Shown here: piece after piece, positions 24,084-33,023 of the stretch
Position numbering within the stretch: position 1 is the stretch's first letter
Layout: every line of letters begins with the position of its first letter
Origin: GCA-020343675 sp964462945
GTDB taxonomy: Bacteria > Planctomycetota > Phycisphaerae > Sedimentisphaerales > Anaerobacaceae
Direction of reading: 5' to 3'
Length of the DNA: 64,000 bases
Assembly: GCA_964462945.1 (NCBI GenBank)
Contig: CAYWZW010000014.1
Location: 16,071-80,070, forward strand
Position numbers and translations under genes: made by a program
The notes under the pieces: generated by a model
Told to the model about the DNA's origin: nothing
The model's database searches: none
What the model saw: only the letters and a program-made list of their open reading frames with translations

Positions 24084-26018
24084 ATGGGCGCTTCTATTAG
24101 CACGCGTCGCGACTTTCTTAAAGCCGCAGGTTTCTATGCCTCGACGCTTTCCCTTTCAGGATGCGCCGCAGCTAAGAGGCGACGATCTGCTGCCGCGTCC
24201 AGGGAAAGACCCAATATTCTCTGGATCACGTGCGAAGATACCAGTCCCTACCTGGGCTGCTACGGCGACACCTATGCCATCACGCCGAATATAGACAAGC
24301 TGGCCGATGAAGGGGTGTTGTACACAAAGGCGTTTGCAACTGCGCCGGTATGCGCGCCGTCGCGGTCATGCCTGGTCACGGGAGTGTACGCGACCTCTCT
24401 TGGGACCCAGCATCTGCGTTCCGAGGTAGAACTGCCGGAGAAGATTAAGTGCTTTCCGGAATATCTTCGAGCGGCCGGATACTACTGCTCGAATAACTAC
24501 AAGAAGGACTACAACTTCATTGATGTCAACGTCTGGGACGAATCGAGCCGCGAGGCGCACTGGCGTAAGCGCAAATCCGGCCAGCCGTTTTTCAGCGTGT
24601 TCAATTTTGTCTCCACGCACCAGGGGCAGATTAACGGTTCCGACGAGGAATTTCTTGCCAACTACGGCTCGAAACTCAAGCCCGAAGAGCGTCACGATCC
24701 GGCTAAAGTCTCTCTTCCGCCGTATTATCCCGATACTCCGTTTGTGCGGAAAATCTGGGCCCGCTACTACGATCTGATTACCTTTATGGACAAGCAGGTC
24801 GGCGAATTGCTCAGCCAGCTCGAAGCCGACGGCCTGACCGACGACACCATCGTATTCTTCTTCTCGGACCACGGGCTGGGCATTCCTCGGTTCAAAAGAA
24901 CGCTTTATGATACGGGCCTTCACGTCCCGTTGATTATCTGCTTCCCGCAGCGCTATCGGCACCTTGCACCGCACCAGCCGGGCGGCAGAACCGGCAGATT
25001 GGTCAGCTTTGTCGATTTTGGCCCGACCGTCCTGAGTTTGGCAGGATTGCCGACCCCGATCTACATGCAGGGCCGGGCGTTCCTTAGTAGCAGGGCGGGA
25101 GCGCCGCGAGAATACATCTTCGGAGCGTCGAGCCGGGTTGACGAGGCTTATGATTGCTCGCGCTGCGTCCGCGATAAGCGGTACAAGTACATTCGCAACT
25201 TCATGCCTCATTTGCCGTACATCCAGCCGAGCGAGTATTGCGACAGGGCGGAAATTATGCACGAATTGAGGCGGGCGGTTGCAGAAGAAGAGCTTTCGCC
25301 GGTACAAAGACTGCTCTGGGCACCAGCCAAGCCGGTCGAAGAACTCTACGACACGTTTGCGGACCCGCACGAAATTGACAATCTGGCGGGCAGCCCGCAG
25401 CACCGCAAGATTCTTGAGAAGCTGCGTACGGTGCTCCGTGGATGGATGCTCCAGACGTGCGATACGGGCCTGCTGCCGGAAGCGGAAATGCACATTCGCG
25501 CCGAAGGCTCAACGCCGTATGAAATCGTACGAGATCCCAGCACGTTTCCTCAGCAGCGTGCTCTTGCCGCCGCCGAGCTGGCCGGCAAAGGACCGGAGAA
25601 CGTCCCCAGGCTGATTAAGTTGTTGGGTGATTCGGACAGCGCAGTTCGCTATTGGGCTGTGGTGGCTCTAACCGCGCTGGGTTCGCAAGCGAAGTCTGCC
25701 GCCGATGCGCTGGCCGCCCGGCTGGGAGATTCGAGCCCGAATGTCCGGTTCGCCGCCGCCGGGGCGTTGTGCAAACTGGGGCTTTGTGAAGAGGCTTTGC
25801 CGGTGTTGGCCGAGGGCCTGGAGGACGAGCGTGAAGAAACGGTCCTGCACGCTGCACGCGAGATCCAGGGACTCGGCAGGAAGGCTCAGCCAATTATCGC
25901 TCAAATCGAGCAGGCCCAGGCAAGATGCAAGCTGCCGGATGGCACATACAAGAATGACAATCATGCGACGTTTATCGACTGGGCTCTGAAATATGCTTTG
26001 GAGAGTTGCCGGGAATGA
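24084..26018 (+). CDS. Tat-exported sulfatase with HEAT-like C-terminal repeats
   Basis: Type I (formylglycine) sulfatase removing sulfate esters, 644 aa. Tat signal STRRDFLKAAG with LSGC at its end, so probably an exported lipoprotein. Metal site PNILWITCEDTSPYLGCYG; the FGly motif is CAPSRS with Cys90; FFFSDHGLGIPRFKRTLYDTG supplies further active-site residues. The last 150 residues are HEAT/PBS-lyase-like helices (SAVRYWAVVALTALG, PNVRFAAAGALCKLG), a tail found in some planctomycete sulfatases. The ATG at 24084 is preferred over 24063 because AAGGAG lies just before it. The porter gene's ATG overlaps its stop (ATGA). Confidence 0.93.
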   Translation: MGASISTRRDFLKAAGFYASTLSLSGCAAAKRRRSAAASRERPNILWITCEDTSPYLGCYGDTYAITPNIDKLADEGVLYTKAFATAPVCAPSRSCLVTGVYATSLGTQHLRSEVELPEKIKCFPEYLRAAGYYCSNNYKKDYNFIDVNVWDESSREAHWRKRKSGQPFFSVFNFVSTHQGQINGSDEEFLANYGSKLKPEERHDPAKVSLPPYYPDTPFVRKIWARYYDLITFMDKQVGELLSQLEADGLTDDTIVFFFSDHGLGIPRFKRTLYDTGLHVPLIICFPQRYRHLAPHQPGGRTGRLVSFVDFGPTVLSLAGLPTPIYMQGRAFLSSRAGAPREYIFGASSRVDEAYDCSRCVRDKRYKYIRNFMPHLPYIQPSEYCDRAEIMHELRRAVAEEELSPVQRLLWAPAKPVEELYDTFADPHEIDNLAGSPQHRKILEKLRTVLRGWMLQTCDTGLLPEAEMHIRAEGSTPYEIVRDPSTFPQQRALAAAELAGKGPENVPRLIKLLGDSDSAVRYWAVVALTALGSQAKSAADALAARLGDSSPNVRFAAAGALCKLGLCEEALPVLAEGLEDEREETVLHAAREIQGLGRKAQPIIAQIEQAQARCKLPDGTYKNDNHATFIDWALKYALESCRE

Positions 26019-27418
26019 AATCATCAGGAGACCATGAGAGCCGGCTATCAGCGGCGCAGACGAGCGGCGTGTACGTGATGGTTGTGTGTCTTGTCGCCGC
26101 TCTGGGGGGACTGTTATTCGGCTACGACACAGGAGTCATTAATGGTGCGATAGGGCCTCTGAAGGAGCACTTTGCCCTTGACGCGAATTGGACGGGCTGG
26201 GCGATGGGCTGCGCACTGCTGGGCTGTGCGATTGGTGCAGGAGGCGCCGGCGCGGTGAGCGACCGGTTCGGCCGAAAAAGGGTGTTAATCCTCTCGGCTG
26301 TACTATTCTTCATCTCAGCGGTCGGGACCGCTATTCCCCGGACGATCACCGCCTTTATCATTTACCGCATCCTCGGCGGCGTTGGCGTCGGTGCGGCCTC
26401 GATTGCCTCGCCGATGTACATCGCGGAGATCAGTCCGGCCCGAATCCGCGGCCGGATGGTCTCGATTAACCAGTTCGCCATCGTCACGGGCTTCCTCGTT
26501 GTCTATTTCGTCAATTATTTTGTCGCGCTTCAAGGCGACGTGGCATGGAATGAGCAATTGGGCTGGCGGTGGATGTTTGGCTCGGAGGCGCTGCCGGCGC
26601 TGCTGCTGCTGGTTCTGCTTTTCTTCGTGCCTGAGAGCCCTCGCTGGCTGACCAAACAAAACCGCGGCGATGAGGCGCTGGAGATTCTCACGCGAGTTGA
26701 CGGGACTGAGTATGCCAGAACCGAGCTGCTGGAGATCAAGGATGCGATTGCTCACGAGAGCGGGTCGCTGACGCAACTGTTTCAGCCCGGCATGAAAATT
26801 GTATTGGTGATTGGGATTGTGCTGGCTGTTCTTCAGCAGGTGACGGGGATCAACGTTTTCCTGTACTTCGGGACCGAGATCTTCAAGAAGATGGGCTCCG
26901 AAACGAACGTCGCCCTTCTTCAAACGGTGATCGTCGGTGTGGTAAACCTGAGTTTTACCGTCGTCGCCATCTGGACGGTGGATCGGCTGGGCCGACGACC
27001 TTTGATGATGGTCGGCTCGGCCGGGATGGGCGTTTCCCTGCTGGCGATGGGTTTGGCGGCGTACTTCCAGAGAACGGAATTGTGGGTCCTCTTGTTCATC
27101 CTCGGCTATATCGCCTGCTTCGCCCTTTCGGTCGGGCCGGTGACGTGGGTGATCCTGTCGGAGATTTTCCCCACGCGGATTCGGGGCAGAGCCATGGCCA
27201 TCGCGACGGTGTGCCTGTGGGTCGCAAACTACGTTATCTCGCAGACGTTTCCCATGATGGACGAGAACACGTGGCTGCTTGAGACGTTTGGTCACGCGTT
27301 CCCGTTTTGGCTGTACGGCATCTTTTGCGTTGTCCTGCTGATTTTTGTCTGGCGGCTTGTACCGGAAACCAAGGGCAAGACGCTCGAAGAGATAGAAAAA
27401 CGGTGGACCGCCACTTAA
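26015..27418 (+). CDS. MFS sugar porter
   Basis: Sugar:H+ symporter family, 467 aa, inner membrane. Motifs: GGLLFGYDTGVINGAIG, SDRFGRKRV, GVGAASIASPMYIAEISPARIRGRMVSINQ, FVPESPRWL, LQQVTGINVF, DRLGRRPLMM, and PETKGKTLEEIEK. The ATG overlaps the sulfatase stop by four bases, so translation is coupled and it closes the URO-D/GH2/sulfatase operon. It is homologous to the porter at 585-2009 but keeps the more usual DTGVINGA and LQQVTGIN motifs, closer to XylE-type carriers. Confidence 0.93.
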   Translation: MKSSGDHESRLSAAQTSGVYVMVVCLVAALGGLLFGYDTGVINGAIGPLKEHFALDANWTGWAMGCALLGCAIGAGGAGAVSDRFGRKRVLILSAVLFFISAVGTAIPRTITAFIIYRILGGVGVGAASIASPMYIAEISPARIRGRMVSINQFAIVTGFLVVYFVNYFVALQGDVAWNEQLGWRWMFGSEALPALLLLVLLFFVPESPRWLTKQNRGDEALEILTRVDGTEYARTELLEIKDAIAHESGSLTQLFQPGMKIVLVIGIVLAVLQQVTGINVFLYFGTEIFKKMGSETNVALLQTVIVGVVNLSFTVVAIWTVDRLGRRPLMMVGSAGMGVSLLAMGLAAYFQRTELWVLLFILGYIACFALSVGPVTWVILSEIFPTRIRGRAMAIATVCLWVANYVISQTFPMMDENTWLLETFGHAFPFWLYGIFCVVLLIFVWRLVPETKGKTLEEIEKRWTAT

Positions 27419-27466
27419 GAGTAGATGAGTAAATGGGTAGATGAGTAGATGCGTAGATGAGTGATC
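27418..27466. repeat. Degenerate GTAGATGA intergenic repeat
   Basis: Seven imperfect copies of AGTAGATGAGT/AAATGGGTAGATG with a period near 8-10 nt, filling the gap between the porter and thioesterase genes. It brings several ATGs in front of the thioesterase and blurs its start. Confidence 0.65.
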
Positions 27467-27510
27467 GCATTCACGCATATACGCAATACGAGATGCAGTT
27501 TCCACAGCGA

Positions 27511-27912
27511 ATGAGTGTTCAGAGCCACACGATAGCGATCGTGCCTCGATACGCTGAGACCGACAAGGGCGGCGTCGTTCATCACAGCGTCTATCCAATC
27601 TGGTTTGAGATGGGGCGCACGGAGCTTTTGCGCGCCAACGGGCTGGCCTACAAAGACATTGAGCAGGCGGGCGTGTTTTTTGTCGTGGCCCGGTTACAGA
27701 TAAAATATCGCCGGCCCGCACAGTACGATGAGAAGCTGGAGCTGGAAACCACCTGCTCGCTGGTCACTCCCGGCAAGGTCGAGCACGTTTACAAGCTGAC
27801 ACGCTGCTGTGACGGGGTGATCCTGGCCGAGGGAACCAGCACGTTAGCCTGCGTGAACGCCCAGGGCAAGATCCGAAGAGTACCTGAATTCATGCAGCCC
27901 AAACCCCATTAG
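27511..27912 (+). CDS. Acyl-CoA thioesterase, YbgC/4-hydroxybenzoyl-CoA type
   Basis: Hotdog-fold thioesterase hydrolysing acyl-CoAs, about 133 aa. The family block is RYAETDKGGVVHHSVYPIWFEMGRTELL, with the catalytic Asp in ETD and the following VVxHxxYxxWFE pattern; later ARLQIKYRRPAQYDEKLELET and ACVNAQGKIRRVPE. The frame is open to 27457, but the extra residues come from repeat DNA; the ATG at 27511 gives the normal distance to the motif. Neither start has a good ribosome site. It lies just before purF. Confidence 0.88.
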   Translation: MSVQSHTIAIVPRYAETDKGGVVHHSVYPIWFEMGRTELLRANGLAYKDIEQAGVFFVVARLQIKYRRPAQYDEKLELETTCSLVTPGKVEHVYKLTRCCDGVILAEGTSTLACVNAQGKIRRVPEFMQPKPH

Positions 27913-27990
27913 AGACACGACAAGCATCGGCGCCGCGCGAAAGGCGAACGTACGGGCCGGGTGCGTCAGAAAAAGCAGTTCATTTGCGGT

Positions 27991-28026
27991 TTTCAATTGA
28001 CAATCGGCAGTCGAAAATCGACAATT
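27991..28026. repeat. Degenerate CAATTGACAATCG intergenic repeat
   Basis: Phrases TTCAATTGACAATCGG, AGTCGAAAATCGACAATTC directly before the purF start, occupying the place where a ribosome binding site would be expected. TTGACA occurs in it by composition. Confidence 0.55.
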
Positions 28027-28031
28027 CATTC

Positions 28032-29468
28032 ATGGTTTCCGAGAAAAAAGAAAACTGCGGTCTTTTCGGCGTTTTTGGCGACGCTGAAGCGATTCAGAAA
28101 ACCTACTTCGGTCTGCACAGTCTCCAACACCGCGGCCAGGAATCCGCGGGGATCGCCTCCGCCGACGGTGGATCGATCCAGTGCTACACGGGAATGGGGA
28201 CGGTCCGGCGGGTTTTTCGCGCCGGCAGGGAGATTTTTGAAAAGTTGGCCGCTTCCGTAGCGATTGGACACGTGCGGTACTCAACGACGGGAGGCAGCAG
28301 AGCGGCGAATAGCCAGCCGCTTGTAGCCGAGTACTCGCGGGGCCAGGTGGCGGTGGCCCATAACGGAAACCTCATAAACGCGCCCCGGCTGCGCGACGAA
28401 TATGAGGCGTACGGCAGTATCTTCAAATCCACGAGTGATACCGAGGTGATTGTTCACCTGCTGGCCAAACCGACCCACGTGAGCAACCCCGATCCCCTGG
28501 CACACGTATTGAACCACCTCCAGGGGGCGTATTGTCTGCTTTTTCTGTTTGCCGACCGCATCGAGGCGGCTCGGGACCCGTACGGCATCCGGCCCTTATG
28601 CCTCGGGCGAGTGGAGAGCGGTGCTTATGTCGTCGCCAGCGAGACGTGCGCTCTCGATGCTGTGGGGGCCCGGTTTATTCGAGAGGTCGAGCCGGGCGAG
28701 ATTGTGCGGCTGGACAACGACGGCCTGCACAGCAGGTTTTTCGTTGCACCCGGCACCGTCACGCCGGCCCACTGTATCTTCGAGCACGTCTATTTCGCCA
28801 AGCAAAACAGCACGATTTTTGGTGAAAATGTCCACGAGTTCAGAAAGAAACTCGGCAGGCGGCTTGCGGTGGAGCACCCTGTCGATGCCGACGTGGTGAT
28901 CCCGGTGCCGGACTCAGGAACGTCGGCGGCGGTGGGATACGCCGAGCAAAGCGGCATACCTTTCGACATGGGAATGGTCAGAAGCCACTATATCGGCAGA
29001 ACGTTCATATCGCCGGACCAACAACTTAGAGAGCTGGAGGTGAAGCTCAAGCTGGCGGTGGTGAATGAGGTTGTGCAGGGCAAGCGCGTCGTCGTGGTGG
29101 ACGACTCCATCGTTCGCGGCACGACCACACGGGGCAAGATCAGGACGCTGCGCCGAGCCGGTGCGAAAGAGATTCACATGCGCGTCAGTTGTCCTCCGAT
29201 CAGGTTCCCGTGTTTTTACGGCATTGATTTCCCGACTAAAGAAGAGCTGCTGGCAAACAATCGCACTCTGAAACAAATCAAGGAATTCCTTGAAGTTGAC
29301 AGCGTTGGTTACATGTCGCTGGAAGGGCTGCTGTCTTGTGCAACGCTGCCGGAGGATCACTACTGCACCGCCTGTTGGAGTGGTAAGTACAGAATACCGA
29401 TCGATGTGACGGCCAACAAATTTGCTTTGGAACGCTACCAGATGCAGATGTTCGACGAAAGGCAATAG
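28032..29468 (+). CDS. purF: Amidophosphoribosyltransferase
   Basis: First committed step of purine synthesis: PRPP plus glutamine to phosphoribosylamine; 478 aa. The Ntn glutaminase domain starts after a short propeptide at the nucleophile Cys in ENCGLFGVFG, then LQHRGQESAGI and GHVRYSTTG. The phosphoribosyltransferase PRPP loop is VVVDDSIVRGTT. Cysteines in AHCIFEHVYF, PPIRFPCFYG and HYCTACWSG match the Bacillus subtilis-type enzyme with a 4Fe-4S cluster. Start chosen at MVSEKKENC; no Shine-Dalgarno is visible, the leader being repeat DNA. purM follows 71 bp later. Confidence 0.96.
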   Translation: MVSEKKENCGLFGVFGDAEAIQKTYFGLHSLQHRGQESAGIASADGGSIQCYTGMGTVRRVFRAGREIFEKLAASVAIGHVRYSTTGGSRAANSQPLVAEYSRGQVAVAHNGNLINAPRLRDEYEAYGSIFKSTSDTEVIVHLLAKPTHVSNPDPLAHVLNHLQGAYCLLFLFADRIEAARDPYGIRPLCLGRVESGAYVVASETCALDAVGARFIREVEPGEIVRLDNDGLHSRFFVAPGTVTPAHCIFEHVYFAKQNSTIFGENVHEFRKKLGRRLAVEHPVDADVVIPVPDSGTSAAVGYAEQSGIPFDMGMVRSHYIGRTFISPDQQLRELEVKLKLAVVNEVVQGKRVVVVDDSIVRGTTTRGKIRTLRRAGAKEIHMRVSCPPIRFPCFYGIDFPTKEELLANNRTLKQIKEFLEVDSVGYMSLEGLLSCATLPEDHYCTACWSGKYRIPIDVTANKFALERYQMQMFDERQ

Positions 29469-29539
29469 CCTCGGTCGCTAAAGCTTGCCGTTCAACAAGG
29501 CTGGTGGGACAATCAGGAATCGAGTTAATCTATAAACCA

Positions 29540-30607
29540 ATGAGTAAGTATATCAGCTACGAACAGTCGGGGGTGAGTATCGATGCCAATGACCGGATGG
29601 TTGAGCAAATCTACTCGGCCCTGGCCAGCACATTCGGACCGCGGGTCATCGAATTGCCGAACGGCTTTGCGGGCATGTTTCGGCTGGACTACGACGAGAA
29701 ACTCTTCAAGAGAAACTATAAGACTCCGGTCCTTGTGGCCTGCACCGATGGCGTGGGCAGCAAGGTTCAATTGGCCGGCAAAATCAAGAAGTTCGATACC
29801 GTCGGCATCGATCTGGTGGCGATGAATGTCAACGATATGCTGGTGCTCGGGGCCGAGCCGCTGTTTTTCTTGGACTATCTGGCGATTCACAAGCTGGAGC
29901 CGGACATGATCACCGAGCTTGTCAAAGGCATCGCGGCCGGGTGCCGGCAGGCCGACTGCGCGCTGATCGGCGGAGAGACCGCCGAGATGCCCGACACGTA
30001 CGCCGAGGGTGATCTCGACATGGCGGGATTCGCCGTCGGAGTCGTCGAGCGAAAAAAGGTCATTACGGGGCAAGACGTTAAAAGAGGCGACGTGATTCTC
30101 GGTCTTGCCTCAAGCGGGTTGCACAGTAACGGGTACGCGCTCGTTCGCAGTATCTGTTTTAAGCAGGGCAAGCTCAAGATGACCGATGTGATAGACGAAT
30201 TGGACGGCGCCGTGCTGGGTGACGTGCTGCTGGAGCCCACACGTATCTATGTTCGGTCGATTATAAAATTGCTGTCGCAGTATAAGGTCAAGCGAGTCGT
30301 TCACGGGATGGCACACATTACCGGCAGCGGTCTGCCGGGCAACGTTCCGCGCGTTCTGCCGAAAGACTGTAGCGCCGTCATCAGGAAGTCGAGTTGGCCG
30401 GTGCCGAAGATATTTTCGTTTCTGCAGGCCAAAGGTCCCGTCGAAGAAGAAGAGATGTTCAGGGTTTTCAATATGGGGATCGGATTTGTGCTGATCGTGG
30501 CCGAGGATTTCGCCGAGTCCATCGCGAACAAGCTGAGGCGATTCGGGGAGAAGGTTTACAAGATAGGCAGGATAACGACCGGGACCGGCAGAGCAGTCCT
30601 GAGATGA
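29540..30607 (+). CDS. purM: Phosphoribosylformylglycinamidine cyclo-ligase (AIR synthetase)
   Basis: ATP-dependent ring closure of FGAM to AIR in purine synthesis, 355 aa. Clear motifs: YEQSGVSIDANDRMVEQI, VACTDGVGSKVQLA, GIDLVAMNVNDMLVLGAEPLFFLDYLA, LIGGETAEMPDTY, DVILGLASSGLHSNGYALVR, HITGSGLPGNVPRVLP. ATG at 29540 matches the family; a GTG at 29504 would add 12 residues. Encoded after purF as in many genomes, then overlapped closely by a membrane-protein gene. Confidence 0.95.
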   Translation: MSKYISYEQSGVSIDANDRMVEQIYSALASTFGPRVIELPNGFAGMFRLDYDEKLFKRNYKTPVLVACTDGVGSKVQLAGKIKKFDTVGIDLVAMNVNDMLVLGAEPLFFLDYLAIHKLEPDMITELVKGIAAGCRQADCALIGGETAEMPDTYAEGDLDMAGFAVGVVERKKVITGQDVKRGDVILGLASSGLHSNGYALVRSICFKQGKLKMTDVIDELDGAVLGDVLLEPTRIYVRSIIKLLSQYKVKRVVHGMAHITGSGLPGNVPRVLPKDCSAVIRKSSWPVPKIFSFLQAKGPVEEEEMFRVFNMGIGFVLIVAEDFAESIANKLRRFGEKVYKIGRITTGTGRAVLR

Positions 30608-30616
30608 CGCCGCCAG

Positions 30617-31648
30617 ATGCGGAATACGAAATACACCAAGTTTGTCGTGGCCGCGGTAATATACTTGGCGTTTGCCGTCTATCTGTATCGGCACTATTTC
30701 AAAGGCTTCGACACACTGCGGCTGCAAGACGTGTTCGTCGCGAACACCTGTTTGGCCTCTCTGGGCTGTTATGTGCTCAGCCGGCGATGGGTGGCGGGAT
30801 TCGCCGAGTCATTTTTCGCCGGCGCCCTATACGGTTTCGGTCCTTTCACGCTTGGTTTAGCCAAATTTCACCCAACGGCAGGTTTCCTGGCGGCAGCCAT
30901 ACCGTGGCTCTTCTGCCCGGCGGCATTTGGTCCTAAAGCCGGATGGCGGCCGCTGCGCGTGCCGTTTTCGGTTCTGCCTTTTTTAGCCATCGTGTTGTTC
31001 TTTCAACTGGCCGCTCACTTTCGCCTCTACCCAATTCCAATACAGCTCAAATTACATGCCGCCGACGTGGCCGGCTTGTTGGCCCCGCTTGTTGCCGCCA
31101 AGCGCCAGATGACCTTGCTGGGCGTTTATCACATCCCTCTGACGGGGCTGGTTATAGGATTTGCTATGCTCCTGGCCGCTCGGCGGTTCAAAATCATGAT
31201 CATCCTTGCCGTCGCCACGATATTGGCCTTCTGCGATTCTCTGTTTGCCGTCAGCCCGATTATCTGGCTTGCCATCAGCATGTTGTGCTGCTCGATTGTT
31301 GTCGGTGCCGGGATGCAGGGGCTGATCTGTGCCGGCTTGTCCGACAGGAAGTGGATTTTGTTCTCCACGATAGTCATGGGGACGCTTGCAATCGCAACAT
31401 TGTTGCCGGCGACCCCGGCAGGCCTGGGCTTCCAGACCCTTGCGGGGCTTACGTCGGAGACAGGGGCACTTTTCACCGAGACGGCGAAAATGTACGCACT
31501 TGGCGCAACACCAATGGCGATTCTTTTCTTTGTCGTGCGTGCAGGATTGCGGATGCACGCGCTGCGGCTGCTCATACTTTGTGCCGCGATGGCGATGGAT
31601 ATATTTCTTGGTGCAAGATTTATTATCGACACGATTCTTTTTCTTTGA
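30617..31648 (+). CDS. Polytopic membrane protein of unknown function
   Basis: 343 aa with about nine or ten hydrophobic helices spread over the whole length and short charged loops. No motif recognised. The first helix begins at residue 8 (FVVAAVIYLAFAVYLY). It starts nine bases after purM and may be translated from the same mRNA. Not obviously a transporter or glycosyltransferase; no catalytic residues stand out. Nothing in the context defines its job. Confidence 0.75.
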   Translation: MRNTKYTKFVVAAVIYLAFAVYLYRHYFKGFDTLRLQDVFVANTCLASLGCYVLSRRWVAGFAESFFAGALYGFGPFTLGLAKFHPTAGFLAAAIPWLFCPAAFGPKAGWRPLRVPFSVLPFLAIVLFFQLAAHFRLYPIPIQLKLHAADVAGLLAPLVAAKRQMTLLGVYHIPLTGLVIGFAMLLAARRFKIMIILAVATILAFCDSLFAVSPIIWLAISMLCCSIVVGAGMQGLICAGLSDRKWILFSTIVMGTLAIATLLPATPAGLGFQTLAGLTSETGALFTETAKMYALGATPMAILFFVVRAGLRMHALRLLILCAAMAMDIFLGARFIIDTILFL

Positions 31649-31668
31649 GCCGAGGCTCGATGCTCAAA

Positions 31669-31953
31669 TCACGAGAACGTGTCGCGTTCGACCTGACCGA
31701 GGTAGAAGCGGCCGTCGTTTCGCATAAAACTGATGATGGCATCGAACTGCTGGTCGATGAAGCGAGCGTCATTGCTGACGACCGCGACGCCGATCACCGC
31801 GCTGCTTTTGCTGTCCTGATGGTCAACTTCAGAGATTGAGATATTGAATCGACTCTTAAGCCGTCCGATGACGCCCTTGACGATGCTTCTTTTGCCCTTC
31901 AGCGAGGTTATCCCCTGCAAAGACAAATGTGCTGTCATTACGCCGACTATCAT
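31669..31953 (-). CDS. DUF503 (YlxP-like) protein
   Basis: Small cytoplasmic protein of 94 aa. It begins MIVGVMTAHLSLQGITSLKGKRSIVKGVIGRLKSRFNISISEVD, which is the full DUF503 signature, and ends QQFDAIISFMRND, as expected. Members are often found near ribosome-binding factor genes; the molecular role is unsettled. The open frame continues upstream to 32364, but that part is the antisense of the ABC permease gene and repeat DNA. Convergent with the membrane protein gene. Confidence 0.88.
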   Translation of the reverse strand: MIVGVMTAHLSLQGITSLKGKRSIVKGVIGRLKSRFNISISEVDHQDSKSSAVIGVAVVSNDARFIDQQFDAIISFMRNDGRFYLGQVERDTFS

Positions 31954-31973
31954 TGCCGTAGCATTATCCTTGA

Positions 31974-32016
31974 TTCTCGGTCCTCGACGAGTATCGAGTA
32001 TCCAGCATCGAGCATG
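31974..32016. repeat. Degenerate GAGTATCGAGTATCCAG intergenic repeat
   Basis: Phrases CGACGAGTATCGAGTATCC and AGCATCGAGCATGG between DUF503 and the ABC permease gene. Same family as 562-596 and 53816-53870. Confidence 0.55.
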
Positions 32017-32018
32017 GT

Positions 32019-33023
32019 TCAGGCGGTCCGGCGGTGGCGCAGGCGGTCGAGCGCCACGGCAACGACGATAATCGCACCGGTGACAATCTCCTGGACCCAG
32101 TTTGGCAGACCCATTTGCGTGCATCCGGACGCGATCACGGTCATGATCAGCGCTCCGACGAGGGTACCCAGAATCGAGCCTTCGCCCCCGCTGAGGCTGC
32201 CGCCGCCTATGACGACCGCCGCGATCACGTTCAGCTCCAGCCCGACGGCCACCGTCGGGTCGCCTACGGTCAGCCGGGAGAATTGCATCAGACCGGCCAA
32301 TCCGGCAAAGGCCCCGCATAGAGTGTAAACCAACACTTTGACGCGCTCGACGGCCACGCCGCACAGCCGGGCCGTCTGCTCGTTCGAGCCGATCGCGAAC
32401 GTGTGCCGTCCCAGCCGGGTATATCGCAGCAGGGCCGCCATCGCCACAGCCAGCAGAATCATCATCCAGACCCCGGGGGGCAGGAGCATCCAGCCTCGAT
32501 CCGGGGGCACTGAAGCCAGAAGGTCGTCGAGCCAGGCCAGTTGTTCCGGATTCACGTCTATTTTCTGCTCTCGCCCGATGCCCTTGGCGGCTCCGCGGAC
32601 GACTAACATCATCCCCAGGGTGACGATGAAAGGCACGACGCGCAGCCGGGTGATCAGCACGCCGCTGACCAGGCCGAAAAGTGCCGCCGCCGCCACGCCC
32701 CCGAGCGCCGCCGTCAGCGGACCGGCGCCGGCGTACTGCAGCAGCCAGGCGATCGCCACCGTGCTCAGGGCGACAATGGAGCCGACCGACAGGTCAATCC
32801 CCCCGGAGATAATCACCAGCGTCATCCCCAGGGCCGCCACGCCGACGATGGCTGTCTGCCGGGCGATCATTTCTATGTTTCGCACGGTCGCAAAGCTGGA
32901 CGGCGCGATCAGCACGAATAATTCAAACACGCCCACCAGGGCCAATACCGGGCTGAGTGTATTGAGCAAGCCTCGCCAGTTCAGTGTCGTTCCTTGATTT
33001 GGTTTCGCCTGCTGGTTGCTCAT
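32019..33023 (-). CDS. Sugar ABC transporter permease, RbsC/MglC type
   Basis: Inner-membrane channel subunit of a ribose/galactose-type ABC importer, 334 aa with about ten helices. Family blocks: MTLVIISGGIDLSVGSIVALSTVA (the coupling region signature), GVLITRLRVVPFIVTLGMM, FAIGSNEQTARLCGVAVERVK, and ALIMTVIASGCTQMG. The ATG at 33023 has GGAGG seven bases upstream and overlaps the stop of the ATPase gene (ATGA). Last gene of the three-gene transporter operon. Confidence 0.94.
   Translation of the reverse strand: MSNQQAKPNQGTTLNWRGLLNTLSPVLALVGVFELFVLIAPSSFATVRNIEMIARQTAIVGVAALGMTLVIISGGIDLSVGSIVALSTVAIAWLLQYAGAGPLTAALGGVAAAALFGLVSGVLITRLRVVPFIVTLGMMLVVRGAAKGIGREQKIDVNPEQLAWLDDLLASVPPDRGWMLLPPGVWMMILLAVAMAALLRYTRLGRHTFAIGSNEQTARLCGVAVERVKVLVYTLCGAFAGLAGLMQFSRLTVGDPTVAVGLELNVIAAVVIGGGSLSGGEGSILGTLVGALIMTVIASGCTQMGLPNWVQEIVTGAIIVVAVALDRLRHRRTA

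Noticed and set aside
24366..25493. Minus-strand open frame of 375 codons
   Set aside because: Antisense to the sulfatase, which has an intact active site.
26315..27721. Minus-strand open frame of 468 codons
   Set aside because: Antisense to the MFS sugar porter, with shadow composition (His/Gln/Arg-rich) and no domain.
31954..32364. Upstream extension of the DUF503 frame
   Set aside because: It runs through intergenic repeats and antisense to the ABC permease; the family starts at MIVGVMTAHL.
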